Source: Drosophila pseudoobscura (Eukaryota; Arthropoda; Insecta; Diptera; Drosophilidae). From it: DNA of 64,000 nucleotides. Both the position numbers and the translations under genes were made by a program. Location of the stretch: NCBI RefSeq assembly GCF_009870125.1, contig NC_046683.1:11904001-11968000 (forward strand), in the 5' to 3' direction. Shown in pieces: positions 1 to 13,044 of this stretch (the first letter of the stretch is position 1; each line of letters opens with the position of its first letter). The notes below the pieces were generated by a model, which saw only the letters and a list, made by a program, of their open reading frames with translations, ran no database searches and was not told the DNA's origin.

Positions 1-1690
1 TGTCTTCTGTTGCTCTGTTGCTGTTTCTCTGGCCTGGTCTGGTCTGGTCTGGTCAGCGATGATGATGAATTGCATTTTGCACACTTTAATTGGACGAATG
101 TGTAATTAAGTTGTGTGCCAGTTCATAAATTGAATGCAGCTCCTCCAGCTTTTCAGCTCCAGATCCAGCTACAGCTACAGCTTCAGTTCCCACTTCAGTC
201 CCGAGTCCTCGCTCTGTACGGAGTTTGAATTTCCATGAAATCTTCAAATCAAACAAGACACATGCGTTGCGCATGCGCATTGTCCATCTGACCATTGCCA
301 CGCAAGTCCTTCTTCTACCGCGAAGAACGAAGGCACACAGCCATCAGCCACCAGCCACCAGCCACAGCCATCCTCCACCTTTGGGCCACCTTGCTGGCTG
401 CTGCTCACTGAGCCGTCGTCGTCGTCATCGTCATCGTCGTTCCACTTCGTGTTCATTAACGCTTTGCCCATTAAACCTGAAAATGAGGACTGGTTCCTCA
501 CTGGAGCCCCGCTCTGCCCATCACCATCTGCCGCTGCCTCTGCCTCTGCTTCCTCTCCCTGTCCTCTTTTGGGCAGGCTCCTTTCGGAAAGCGTTTAATC
601 GCATTTACATAGATTAGGCAGAATTTGTGTGAAATTGAAACTGAGCAAAAACAACTCAGAAAATCAACAACAAGAGAAAGGCCGGCGTCATCGCAAGACG
701 AATTTTGCATACCCTTTGCAGATCGATCGATTCAAGGATAAACCCTATTAAATTAATCAATAACTGGCCTGAGGATTTCTTTGCTTAGATATTGATACTT
801 CGATTAGATATAGCTCATGCCTCTTATGAAAGAAGACTATACCATTGACATAATTTTTAAGAAACAATAGATACAAACAAAACTCAGCCCTAAATTCTGT
901 TCAGTTCCCAAATGTTAAATTTATAATTTCAAAATAGAATTGTCTTCTTTACGGCCATGGTACTAATTGCCTGAAGACCTACTTGTTGTGGTGACGTTTC
1001 GCCAGTGGCGACACTCTTCAACAAGGTCCCGGGATGGACCATGTGCACCTAAGCAGATATGTATCCCGGAACAGCATGACTCTGAAGGCAAATAACTGTC
1101 GTATTTTCAATGCACGTGTAATACAAAAAATTTAAAGGAACAGACACTCCTAGAGTTGGCTTCTGGCGAGGATGTGGTCCTCGAAGTGTTTTTCCAAGGC
1201 AAGGGAAAAAATACTAAACTATTACTCAAGAAAAACAACGTAAACTCCATCAATAACAATGAAATATTTGAGTAAATTATATTTCAGGAATAAATTACAA
1301 ATATCGATAACAATGCAAATAATCAGTTCCGAAAACTCTGTCTTCCGATCACAAGAATTCCAAGCAGATGGTCAAAAAAAAACTTAAGAAGGTGAAGGAC
1401 ATGGTAGACTGTTTAAGTCTAGCCAATTTTGGGATACAAGGAACACACAAAAAAATTATATATTATACTTCAACTATGAAAGTACTAGAAAGACTAGAAC
1501 TAACTTACATTACTGAATAATTACTTTGTAAATAGCAGCTTACTTTAGCTTACTTACTTGGCTTACTTTAGCTTCTACACTTTCAGCATATTTTACTTCC
1601 AGATCCCCATAAAACTGAAGAGCCCACTGGCTGAATAATCTTATCTAGCTTCACAGTTCTTCCGGAACTAGATTTGCCTGTCGTGTCTCC
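1..1690. other. Intergenic/intronic DNA, no gene seen
   Basis: No coding region is supported. The first 700 bases are rich in short repeats (cagctc, gtcgtc, ctgcct) and carry overlapping open frames on both strands, which is typical of simple sequence and not of a gene. Bases 700-1690 are AT-rich and unremarkable. No tRNA or transposon signature was recognised before the first tRNA gene. Confidence 0.55.
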
Positions 1691-1701
1691 ATCGATTTAT
1701 C

Positions 1702-1709
1702 TATAAATA
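1702..1709 (+). promoter_or_regulatory. TATAAATA element upstream of tRNA-Ser(AGA) copy 1
   Basis: The octamer TATAAATA lies 66-73 bases before the tRNA start, inside a longer block (about 1690-1715) that recurs upstream of the inverted tRNA-Ser copy at 21785-21866. Upstream TATA-like elements can help place TFIIIB on pol III genes, although this one is further upstream than usual. The function is inferred from the conservation between copies. Confidence 0.4.
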
Positions 1710-1774
1710 GGTAATGGTGGGAGTATGATTTTAGACATCATGATGGAGTGGGAATCGACCTTGACACCCATCAA

Positions 1775-1856
1775 GCAGTCGTGGCCGAGCGGTTAAGGCG
1801 TCTGACTAGAAATCAGATTCCCTCTGGGAGCGTAGGTTCGAATCCTACCGACTGCG
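1775..1856 (+). tRNA. tRNA:Ser-AGA: tRNA-Ser (anticodon AGA), copy 1
   Basis: This is an intact 82-nt serine tRNA gene reading UCU and, through inosine, UCC and UCA. The acceptor strand GCAGTCG (1775-1781) pairs fully with CGACTGC (1849-1855), and the discriminator base is G1856. The anticodon AGA is at 1808-1810 in a CTAGAAA loop closed by a TCTGA/TCAGA stem. A long variable arm, typical of Ser tRNAs, is present, and the B box GGTTCGAATCC is perfect. T runs at 1864-1867 and 1873-1881 serve as pol III terminators. There is no intron. The body is identical to the two minus-strand AGA copies near 21.8 and 22.3 kb. Confidence 0.97.
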
Positions 1857-1863
1857 ATGTCGG

Positions 1864-1881
1864 TTTTCAATCTTTTTTTTT
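1864..1881 (+). terminator. Pol III terminator of tRNA-Ser(AGA) copy 1
   Basis: A T4 run at 1864-1867 is followed by a T9 run at 1873-1881, directly downstream of the tRNA. Four or more T residues on the non-template strand end pol III transcription, so the second run acts as a backup. Confidence 0.85.
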
Positions 1882-3357
1882 ATATACTTGGCAGCCGAAT
1901 TAATGAGTAATCCTAAGAAAGTATAGAAATAGTATTTTACATCCCTTTAAAACGGGCTTGTCTTGCACTTATTGCCAATGCACTTCCCCAGCCCAAGCTT
2001 TTGGCCCATCATATCTCAGCCATGCATATAAAATGTTGTGCCACTTTTCGTTCGTCTAACTACTGAAGCTCTACGAGTATCAGAAGCCATTTGGCTGCCT
2101 CAGTCCAGTCCACTCCAGCCAAAGCCCCAGCCCCCAGCCCCCATCTTCAGTCCCAGCCCCAGCCCCAGCCCCAGCCCCAGCCAATCTTTAGTGCATATTT
2201 TCTCGATGCTCACTTTCTTGTTCATTTCGTTCTGGCATTCTTTTATTTCTGTTTATAGTACCAGGTACTTACCGAATGCCGAAGGGTATGCTTCAGTAGT
2301 GTAGCGGAACCCAATGAAATATATACATATGTATTAAAGTATTGATGAATCTGTATCAGATATCGGTTGAATGGAATGAAAATAACCTCCAAATCATTTC
2401 AATTCCTCTTCTTACCTAAGTATGTTCATTATGGTTATATTCCCCTTTCCCGATTCCCGACCAACCATTAATTATGAATATCGGGGGGTATTCCCGAAGT
2501 CGGAATGGTCGAACCTTTTCTTTCATTTCTTTCTTTCTTCCCTAGTCTGCCATTTTTTATCACAACCCAAATTTCTTCATCAATTAAGAACATCAACTCG
2601 TTGTCGTTGCAGGAGGCGACAGGGAGGGGTAAGAGACGGCGGCCCAGGACAAGAACAAAGAGCAGGACGACGACGAAGTGCAGAAGGAGCTGGGTGGAAA
2701 GAAAAGGCTCGGGGAATGGCTATGGGATGGGGAGAAAATGGCGTCGGCTGCGACGCTCTGCTCTGCCCTGCTCTGCTCAACTATGCCTGTCCATACTTGT
2801 TATTATCCTTCGAGTCGAGGACGCTGACACTTTTTCGTCATTACTGTTAAAAGCGTTAAGGAAAAGGACGAAGAGCGAACCAACAAACAACAAAATGAAA
2901 AGAGTTTTATCAGGCAGGAAAAATAGAGAAAAAACCCAAAGAGAAAAATAAGCACACAAAAAAGGAAAAACGGGGAATACGGGAAAAGGGGAAGCGGGGA
3001 AAAAGGAAAACTAAAAGAAAAGAAAAATGCAAGGAGCTAGCATAAAATCTGTGTAGGATCGACTGTGTGCTGCAGAAGGAGTATTCGGGGAAGGGGGGGG
3101 GCGGGGGAAGGATGTTTGTTGGCCAGGGTGCCAAAAATTGAGGTTATCGCTGAGCAACGACAGCGGCAACGGCAACGGCAACGATGGGGGGGCCACCGAA
3201 GGAGCTGCTGCTGGGGGAGTGGAGGAGAAGTGGCATACAGGACGAAAAATGCCAAGGCGCGTGGGTCGGCATGTCCTTCATCAGGCTCATCAGCACGGAC
3301 GTACAGAACGGACGGACAGAACGGACGGAAGGCGGAGGCAGCTGCAGCAGGATTCTT

Positions 3358-3437
3358 GTCGTCGTCGTCGTCTTCATCGTCGTCGTCGTAGTCCTCGTCT
3401 TGGTCTTCGTCTTCGTCTTCGTCTACGTCGTCGTAGT
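3358..3437. repeat. GTC/TTC trinucleotide microsatellite
   Basis: About 80 bases of imperfect (GTC)n and (TTC)n, broken by single substitutions. It reads as poly-Asp/Glu on the minus strand and poly-Val/Arg/Ser on the plus strand, which explains the overlapping open frames here. Confidence 0.85.
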
Positions 3438-5391
3438 CCTGCGTGCTGCACGCGTCGTTGCACTTAAATGCCAAAATGTATTCCTCTCTCTTTTACCGTA
3501 AGCCCCAACCTAACCCCCTGATTGCCGTTTTTCTATCTTGGGCCCCTCTCGTCCAGGCACACATCTTATAACCATTCCGAATGACATTACGGGAGGGTAT
3601 GTCCAGAGCATATGCTGTTTATACTCCATTTGCTGGTGAGTATTTTAGCTTGTATTGGATCTAAGTCTTTAAGGATGGCAGCCCTGCCTGAACAGGCAAC
3701 CGAATCGATTCGGTGGGACTCGGGATTCGTCTCAGCTTTCTCATTCCGGACTGATCGAAACAGATGTCGCCATTTTCGCTGTGTTGGTTCGAAAAATTTC
3801 GGTTTTTTGTTCTCGCTCACTCTCCATTTGGTTTTCTGGTGGAAAGAATAAGCTTTTTGATTCCTGGACTCATTTCAGGAATCCGATGTTAGACATTTTG
3901 GTAGGACTACAAAGTGGACTAAACGAATTTGACTGCAACAAGGGACTATGTCCTTTTCTGCCACAGAAGGAGAGGGGCTCAGCATGGGTTTGCTCAGTTT
4001 TTAAGTTTTTACCTTCATCCTCTTGTTCTCGAATCGATTCTCCATTTTACTGGGTAGCAGCTAGTTCGAAGAATCCTTTTCCCGGCCTTGCACTTTCCTG
4101 CCATGCTTTTCTGTTACTCTTTTTTTTGCGGGTAGGGGGTAGGGGATTGGGGTTGGGGTGGAAGTTTTCCACAAGTTTTTGGCAGAGATTGATGAATTTT
4201 GATGATGTTTACGCGCAAAAGGAGAATTTTTCTTCAGCTGCATTTGTAGGTCTTTCCCTGCCCGCAATCCTCTCTCTCTTTTCGGTGCGATAGTGGGGGG
4301 GGGGAAGGGGGGAAATTTTGTGGCAACAGCGGCATCCTTGAAGTAACCTTAATCCCCTGGCACGAGGGGCGAAATGAATGATGTTCCATGGGCGGCGAAG
4401 GATGGCGGATCCTGCTTGCCCCAAGTCCTTCTGCGGGCTTTAGTTTCTGTTGTTGCTGTTGTTGTTGGTGCCTCAGCGGCCTGCATTCCTTGAGATGCCA
4501 CTGCCACAACATCTCCCGCCCTCGCACCTCCTCGCCCTGGCATCCTGAGCTGCCTTGGTTTTATGTTTCAAGGATATCGTCTCATTTTTTACCCCACATT
4601 TTTTTTTGTGTGGTGCGTCGTCTCCCCTTGTCGTCGTCGTCGTCGTTGTCGTCGTTAGATTTTCATTTTCATTTTCATTGCAATTTCATTTGCTTGCCAC
4701 ACGACGAAACGAAACGAAACGCAACGCAAAAGTGGCCAGGACCCTTTGCAGTTATGCCCCAGTCCCCCCTGGTACTCCCCTGCCCCTAGTTGCACCCCTG
4801 TGTCCTTTGGTGCGTGTGGCAAGCAAGGACGCATATTAATATCCTTACTTAGCTGCATGAAATGTGCTTAGCACGTTTCCACACTTTACCACCCACCACC
4901 CACACCCCCTTTCTTCCCCCTTCCACCTCTCCCCCTTCTGAAGGGCGAGAGATCTTAGGTGCTGAACAGGAATTTTCCTGCCCCTGTCTTATCTTTTTTG
5001 GGGTGAACCTTGGAAGTTTTGCACTTTAAATTCTTGAAACGAATGCCCTTCCCAGACATGTATTTCAGTGGCGTGCCTCTTCAGGAGGCAGGCCCACTAA
5101 TGAGGCGCTCTCTATAAGCAATTAGTTCCATTATAATTTGAACTTTTCTTCCTCTGCATTCTAGAATGAATATTGCTCTTGCCACATGTGGAGGAGGAAT
5201 GTTGCCAATGGCAATCGATGGACGGCAGGCACAGGCGTGGGAGGAGGCTGCACAAACTGCACAGCATAGCAGCAAGGGGGCGGCGCAACAACACACATGA
5301 ACACGAAGCCTGCTCCACGTGCAACAAGGACAACACAAAGACTACGTTTATGCAACAGTCATTCGCTGGAAATGACAGGCAACAAAAAGAC

Positions 5392-5417
5392 AGAGAGAGA
5401 GAGAGAGAGAGAGCGAG
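5392..5417. repeat. (GA)n tract
   Basis: An uninterrupted AG run to 5413 followed by GCGAGA. GA tracts bind GAGA factor and CLAMP in Drosophila and, on the X, are the core of MSL recognition elements. Such a role here is only a possibility. Confidence 0.85.
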
Positions 5418-5691
5418 AAAAAAATTCTCAAAGGAAATACAAAAAAAAACAACGAAAATGTGCAAATGGAATGAAAATGAAAACCTACCAGAGGAGGCTG
5501 CAAGTGGATGTGTGTGTGTGTGTGTGTTGCACTTTGATGCTCTTATTGCGTTTGCCACACACACACACTCACACACAGAAATAGACAACAAGGAGAACGC
5601 AAATCAAATGAAACACCAAAAAACACAGACAACGAAAAAATCATCCACAGAGAGAGCTTGGCACAGGGAACAGGGAAGGGGGCGAGATGCA

Positions 5692-5724
5692 GGAGAGAGA
5701 GGGAGAGAGAGAGAGAGAGAGGGG
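5692..5724. repeat. (GA)n tract, second
   Basis: An AG run with one GGG interruption, 275 bases downstream of the previous GA tract. The pair may form a local GAGA/CLAMP-type binding cluster. Confidence 0.85.
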
Positions 5725-6916
5725 AAGCGAAGAAATTGAGTGCCGCCCATGCAATTTGCAGTTATTGCCCCAAAAGGCATTGCCACCCAGCCTCCACCCC
5801 GCGCCCGTTTTTTGCTGGCAACCGGCCGAGGCTTTCATTTCGTCAGGATGAAAATTTCATTTTTGTTTCACTCGCTTTCCTATTTTCCTGGGCGCCCTTT
5901 GCTTGCCTGCCACGGTGCCTGGTGGGGCAAAAAGCATCTACAGCATTGCCAAAAAATTTCCAACCGGACGCAGTTGGTCAGTCCTGCCCCTGCCCCTGCC
6001 CCAGCCACACACACACATAGACAGGCTTCACCTACGCCCCGGACAAAAGTCTGCGCACAAATGTATGCAACGGCAGGCGGGAACTGGGAACAGGAATGCG
6101 GAAAAATGCAAAAGAAAATGTAAATGAAAAGAGCGTGTGCTGCAAAGTGAAAGCGCAAAAGCAACAAGAACAAGAAGCAACAGAGGCACTGGCAGAGGCA
6201 CTGGCAGAGGCAGAGACAGAGGCACGGCAGAGGAAAACACACTAAAAAGAAAAACTAATTCGATTAATCATCAGGCCAAAAGGCAGTAGAAATAGCAGCA
6301 GAGAAAGCAGGGGGGTAACCAGGGGCCAGGGCCAGGGCCAGGGCCAGAAGGAGTGGCAGTGGCTGTGGCAGTGGCAGGCACCGGGAAAAAGGGCATCCTG
6401 GCTGGCAGACAGGCATCACAACAACAATAACAACAGACCTATAGAGCTACAGAGAGGAAAAACCAAAAGGAAAACTACACTGAAAAAGTACCCGGCACAC
6501 ACATACACCCACACTTGGACGCATGCAGCATGCTGCAGCTGAAGGACTGTAGTTGTTGCTGTTGTTGCTGTTGCCACCGTTGATGACTGCCCCCCCCACC
6601 CGAAAAAAACTAAGCAAAGGTACAGCGGCTTGGGGCAGCAATCAGAGGCAATAGGACATCTAAAGATCAACTGCGAACTGCGTATACACTTTCTGGATTC
6701 ATGATATTTGAATGGCATATATGAAAATTCTGCTGGAGATTCTTACATAGTGATTGTGCCCTTCCACAAATGTTAAATGGAAATAGAAATTAAAGATCTA
6801 GGATACCAACCATGAGTAAACAAAGAATGGCAAGTGGGTGTGATGAATATATACTATAATACATTTAGTGGTTGTAATTCATTGTATAAGCTGGGGCAGC
6901 TCGAGAGCCGTGGTGA

Positions 6917-7000
6917 TCACTGATCAGTGAGCTGTAACTGGTAGCGGCCATGCTGTTAACGGAGTGCGGTAACAGGCTGTTAACTTCGGTTGTTAACAGC
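6917..7000. promoter_or_regulatory. Cluster of small palindromes with three GTTAAC sites
   Basis: A perfect 14-bp palindrome, TCACTGATCAGTGA, occupies 6917-6930. It is followed by three GTTAAC hexamers at 6955-6960, 6979-6984 and 6992-6997. This density of dyads suggests a regulatory module, but I cannot name a factor and there is no adjacent gene. Confidence 0.2.
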
Positions 7001-10000
7001 GCTTAGAGATGTTGCCCGCTTAGAGATGCTTCCCTGAAAACATTCTTATGGAAAGAATGAATAATTCAAGATGCCAAATGACCTATGTGGTTCTGTAATA
7101 TTCAAAGAACTTCCTTGTTAATTCCGAGCCAACCTGCACGTGTGAATCACGTAACCCTTTTCAGTTCGAATAGTTACCCTTTTGGTCTCACACCCGAAAT
7201 GAGTGCCCATTGTGGGTGTCCGGGTTGATGCGAAGGCGTTGCTACTGACGCTGCTGCTCCCCCTTACCCCTACCACCTACCACCTACCGCCTAGCTACTA
7301 CTGCTGTTGCTGTTGCTGCTGCTGCTGGTATGTTGCACCACTGGGTGGCCTGGCCTAAGCTGCCCCCGAACCTCAGACCAGCGTCGATGAGGAGGAGGAC
7401 GACGACGACGACGACGCATGCACAGAGCCATCAAGCGAGTGTGGCATGTGGCAAGGGCCATGCGAGGGAGCATGGGAATAGATAGGGTAAGGTGGAAGGG
7501 GGCGCCCAGCGGATGTCAGTTTGAACTGACCAATCTGCAGGCATATATTGCAATAGGCGCATGCTGCAGGGTGCAAGGGTGCACAGTGCGTATGCGCAAT
7601 GCCCGCAATTCAGGTGAAGCCCCCACACATGGAGAAAAGCAAACAGGAAAACAACGGAATACCAAATGGAGGAAACTGGAGCACAAGTGGGTGTACGACG
7701 TACGTACTGGAAACAGCAGATGGAGTGCTAGGGGAGAGCTTTCTGTGCAGAGGGGGGCAGGGGGCAGGCGACAGGGGGCTGGGGGCTGGGGCCATACAAT
7801 TAGTCTAATTGCTAAGCATGCTGGAGGCCATTTCCATTTGCATTTGGCTGCCGTCCACCCAAATCCGAATCTCTCGCAAGACAGATCGAAGAGGGAGCCA
7901 TCCATTGGGAGAGGAGTAAGAGCAACAGAAGGCGGCCCTCTACTTGGCGCTAATCGTTCAAACGAAATCAGCAACAATTCATTTGCACAACAAGCGCCCA
8001 GCTCCAAGCCAAAGCCACTCGCAGTCTCCGACTCCAACTCCAAGAGCAGGCTTCGATTCCAAGACCAAGACCAAGACCAGAACCAAGTCCAAGTGCAAGT
8101 TGAAGCCTTTGCTGCTGTTGTTGCTGTTGCTGTTGCTCCTACCACAGATTATCTTAATTCACGTTGTGGGAGACTAATGAGTGCAAACTCTGCCTGGCAG
8201 AAGGCAGCAAGGAAATCCACAGCGAAAACAAAAATGAAACCTCGCATCGCAACGTGAGGCCTTTCTCTCAACGGCCACAGACGCCTCTCATTTGGCTGTT
8301 CAGCCTCTGCCTTCTGCCTCAGCTTGTGGCAGCGTTCTTTTTGGACGTACGTTCATCCATCGTGCCATTCAACATGCGTGCGTTGTCTTGGCCTCGTCTT
8401 TAATTGAATTAGTGGGACCAGTCAGCCAACCCGAGGAGCACAGGCCACAGAACGGAGTCAATCTCCATGCACTGAGCGAATTATCAGATGAAGAAGAACA
8501 TTCGGCTAAGTGGGAGAGCGACAACGAGCTCAAATGAACTGGTTCTCCCTCCAATAAAGACAGGAACTAAGGAAGGAAAACTATTTAGTCTGATGAGCAA
8601 ATCTTAAATTTAAAAGACATCGAAAGGTAGATGATGAAGAGGAAACAGCTGGCAAATGATGATCAGGAAATAAGAGGGGTTCAATGAGAGATGAAGGTTC
8701 AATGAGGGGACTCTATGAAGTATTTGTTCAAAGAGCATTGACAGACCTACTTGTAAGACAAGCTCTCAATCCGCTAACCATATGATTACCCTAAGCAGCA
8801 ATCGTTAGCAGGTTCGTTAAGGACTCTCACCTTCGTAATGAAACAGTTCTTCTGCCTTCCTCCCCGTTTCTCTCAGTGAAGACTGCGCTCAGGGTTCTGC
8901 TCAGTTCTGTGCGTTTCAAAATCGCATTAATTGTGCGCGAGCCCCGTAACCCAGTCTCTCGAAGACGATTCTCAGAGTCTTCTCGCCTCTGGAGTGCTGC
9001 CTGCTGCCGGCTGCCTCCGATCCCTGCCTTCTTGGATCCTTTATCTGGCTGAACGCGTTGTGCGTTGCTTGTGTCGCCTTGTGTCGCTTTTAATTAAGCA
9101 TAAATTTCATCACATAAGATACGAGATGGAGCTGAACGGGGCACGCATCTTCTCTGCCTGCCTCTGCTCTCTCTCTGTGAATGTGTGATGCTGCCTGCCT
9201 CTTATTGATGTTGCAGCAACATGCAGAGCAGAGCAAAGCCTTGGCCATATGCTTTTTTCGGGTTGGGGGGGGTTGCATTATGACAGCAGCCTAATTGATT
9301 GAGCCATTTCCATTGTTGCCGGTTAGCCGCACTCCGAAAACTTTGCACTCCAAGACAGTCGCCTCGCTTTCCTCGAGGAGGAACTTTGCATGTCTCTAGC
9401 ATTTCTTTCAGGTCTCTCGTTTGTCACTCCTCTCTGGCGAAATTGCACTGCTGCTGATGCTGGCCAAGACAAATGAATTGCCATTAGAAATGGCTAAGCA
9501 CGAAGCTCGAGGGAGTCTGGGTCTGGGCCAAGTTCTGCGGCTTGGCAAGATGTCGCCAGATGGGGAGTGGCGTTGTGGCTGAACTTTGAAGCGACAACAC
9601 AACAATTCCCCAAAGACCGATTAACAACTGGGCAATGCATCTATTGATCAATGTATCGCAGCTGATCTGTGAATCGCTATAAGGAATTATATATTTTATT
9701 AATAATATTGAATAATTTATGCACTGCACTTCCGCTCTTTCATCGCTAACGCAGCTATTATGTGTGATGTGATAGTGAAGTGTCAGCCGTTTTTCGGGTG
9801 TTTATCTGAATAGCCCATAGCCGAGGCAGGACATCCGTACCCCTGTCCATAATAACATTATATTGAATGGCTCTTTAAGCAGAGTCCATACCCCTTCATG
9901 GCCATGTCCTGCCGCTTACCGGGCTGCTAACTTCGGTCAATGACTTGGCCGAAAGCTTTTGTTTGGTTATTGCTTTTGTTATTACAGAGCCATCATATGG

Positions 10001-10002
10001 CG

Positions 10003-10045
10003 ATGGGCCACGGGCCACGGGCCACGGGCCATGGGCCATGGGCCA
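10003..10045. repeat. GGGCCAC/GGGCCAT heptamer minisatellite
   Basis: About six tandem copies of a 7-bp unit, the first copies with CAC and the last with CAT. It is short, GC-rich and probably polymorphic. Confidence 0.8.
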
Positions 10046-12257
10046 CTTTTCCTTCTGCCAGTCTTATTTTCGATGTGTTTTTTGCTGTTGTTTTTTTTGT
10101 GATAAGAGCAGCAGACGACCAGACCTCGCCCCCCACCAGAGACCCTGACAAACACCTGTCTGGCTCTGGCTCTGGCTTTGGCTCCTGCTCCTGCTGCTGG
10201 CTCTTCTCCTGGCTCCTGCGGCTACTGGCCTGGGCCACTGCCTGGGTCTGAGCCTGAGCCTGTTCTGATTTTTTGTCATCATCGTTTGAAATTGTATCGC
10301 ATTTTTTTAAAGGATATTGTTTCAAATAATTCAAACTGTAGTCCAGACTAGCTCGCCCTTTTAATGTTTGCGCCAATATTTTGCGGGCAGGTGGCATGTG
10401 GCATGCGGCAGGTGGAGTAGGTCCGGTCTGGTCTGGTCTCGTCTGGTCAACGTCAGGAGAGGCGCCTCCATCAGTTGCTGGCATCGTCGTCGTCGTCGTC
10501 AGTGTGTCCACTGAAGCGTGATGTCGTCTGACATTTACGGATATATGTACATGGACACCCGATTACTCACATAGGGAGCTCCGTCTATCCACCGATCTGA
10601 ATGGGAGGTGGAAGGTGGAAGGTGGGCGATGGGAGGAGGATGGGGCCAGGAGCAGTCGCGAATGCGGACGTTTGCTTGCTTTTGGCCAAAGTCCCAGCCC
10701 CTTCCTCCGTTCGACTCGTTTTATGTATTCCCGTATTTGCGTTTCACGTTTTTTTTTTTACTATACGACTATGCGGCTCCTCATTTGGTCTCCTTCTCCC
10801 ACTCGTCGACGCCATGCAAAAAATATAGAGGAAAAAAACTGAACAACTTTGGAAAAATTTTGTTAACGTAAAAAAGTCTCTTTGTTCCTCCGACAAGCTG
10901 CTAGGGTAAGGGATGGATGGGGGTATATTCCATAAAAATATGCTAGCCGTGTGCTTGCTCTTTTTTTGGTACTCTTCATCTCTCCTGACGGACTGATGGA
11001 GACAGTGGTTCCACTATGTGGTGGGGTTCGATAAGAGGCACTTATCGAGGAGCGAGTGAAGGCAAAACCTACGAGTACTCAGGGACAGAAGCTCAGAGCA
11101 TTTTATGTACCAATTTTAGAGGACTCAATCATAACAGAGGCATTTTCCAAAGCATGCCGCCGATTCCAAGAGAGTATTCCCACTTCGTCTGGATCACTGG
11201 TCCTGGTCTGGAGGCCGTGCCCCTTGAGTAGTTCCACACATTTGGGTTTTTACCTCTCCTTTTTTTGCTTTTTTTGGGCCGCAGACAAGCCCGGGGCTCC
11301 AGGCTCCTGCCACACGGCGATGGCGATCCGTCTCTGATGTATCGTCAATATTTTGTACCTTTATCAAAATTAAATTCCGGCAATGAACGTGTGCCTACGT
11401 CCCGCACATTCCTATGCGGGGATTTTGTGTTTTGTATTTTGAATTTTGCATGTCTGATGTCTGGACTGTGCCTCCGCCTCCGGTCTCCCGTCTAACAGGA
11501 GAAGGGGGAGCACCTTTAATTGTGATTCGAAATGGGGACTGACTAAATCCCTAAATTCCAGTCTCGATTTGATGCACTTTTGATGGGCCTATCAGAGGCT
11601 GAGGGCTGTTTTACCTCTGTCTCCCTTTTGGGGGGGGGGAGGGTGTGACGTTAAGGGTAAAGTGCACCCCATTTTGTGCGACTGCAGTTTGTGGGCGCCA
11701 CTTGGGCATAACAAAGGCCCTCCTCAGCGTTTGATGAATGTCGTTTTCGTGGTCCTTCGGGTTCCCGGGCACTGCGGCTGTCCCCTGCCGCCTGTCGACT
11801 GGCCTGCATGGGTGTACGGCTGTGGTGTTTGCCTCCCCGTTTGGGTTGGCTCATCGATATGGCCAAAAGCCGCAACCAATCGCAGGGCGAATGCAGTGCT
11901 GCAAAAAAACGCAGCAACAGCAGCCACAGCCCACAGCCGCGGCAGCCGCGGAAGCAGGACACGCTGACCAAACGGTGACGCCCATGTGCGCCTTGGCTGC
12001 GATTTGCATGCGTCCGCATCCTGCCACACTCATCCACCCATCCACCGATCCACCCGCCACCGCGAGGGGGTGGCTGCCGCTTGTGCTGCTGCTGTTGCCA
12101 TATCTGGCTGCAGGCAGGAGGGGGTTCTACAGGGGGTTGCTTATGTGCCGCGTGTGCACGTTAATTACTCCGCACTGTTCTCGCTCTCTCTATTTACCTC
12201 TCTCTCACTCTACCTTTCTCACTCTATATGTATGTACATGTGTGCGTCTGCATGCAA

Positions 12258-12290
12258 TGTGTGTGTGTGTGTGTGCGTGTGTGTGTTGTG
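12258..12290. repeat. (TG)n microsatellite
   Basis: About 33 bases of TG with a single GC interruption. (CA/TG)n is common on the Drosophila X and is sometimes linked to dosage compensation, but no specific role is shown here. Confidence 0.85.
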
Positions 12291-13044
12291 TTCATCAATT
12301 TGCCATAGATTGCAAAAAAGTGAAGTCTCAATCAGCGCAGCAGCAGCAGCACCCAAAGCAGCAGCTAAAAAATTTGAGAACCGAGGATGATCGAAGATAG
12401 CAATACCCTGGCAAATTCGAAGCGATTACATATCATTGTGGTCTTCATTTACTTGAGCATAAATCAATTCAAGGATTTTTCTATCGCAAAATACCAATTC
12501 AGACAGTTAGAGGAATGTCAATCGCTTCGAATCGAATTGAATAAAGTGCAAAAAATGGATACATTTAATTTAGATATATTTATGTACAAATAATTAATAA
12601 AAATAATAATAATAAATAATCAATGTGTTGGCGACATACAAATTTAAAAAAAAAACCCTAACCCTGGAAGCACTACTGAAAGTTCTTGTAAAATTTCCAT
12701 AACAATGTTAGTGAAAGATAATTAATTTATGGATATTATTCAGGATATATGTACATATGTACTTTCTACAAAATGAATATAAAAGATATGTTAAACCATT
12801 ATCTGGCAATCAAATGACTATCCCCAAAAGTTCCAGTTCCAAATAGAGAGCTGTTCCTTTCATGCCCCGTGCCATCCATCGACTGTGCCGCTTATACCCG
12901 GTCCCGATATCCTTGAGAACAACTGCACAGAGCAGAACAGGACAGCGCAATACTAGTGGGGGGTTGGGGGTTGATGGGAATGAGTGAGAGCCAACCAATA
13001 TGCTGCTTCACATGCACCAATGTCGTGGGCATTTATGTACTTCC

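Larger units (their letters stand above)
1882..6916. other. Simple-repeat-rich non-coding DNA
   Basis: No gene is supported in these 5 kb. The content is microsatellite-like: a CCCAGC run near 2152-2183, GTC/TCG repeats at 3358-3437 and 4630-4652, GA tracts at 5392-5417 and 5692-5724, TG and AC runs near 5510-5578, and GGGCCA repeats near 6319-6345. Open frames of 100-190 codons occur, but several overlap on both strands and consist of repeat-encoded residues, so I do not call them genes. The region could be a large intron or intergenic DNA. Confidence 0.55.
7001..13044. other. Simple-repeat-rich non-coding DNA
   Basis: No supported gene. It contains CTG/GAC trinucleotide runs near 7299-7415, heptanucleotide GGGCCAC repeats at 10003-10045, GGCTCT repeats near 10155-10180, poly-G near 11630-11640 and a TG run at 12258-12290. 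A 13-bp inverted pair, ATTCGAAGCGATT at about 12414 and its complement at about 12521, encloses AT-rich sequence. The open frame of 279 codons at 7418-8257 is repeat-driven, with a 209-codon frame on the opposite strand. Confidence 0.5.
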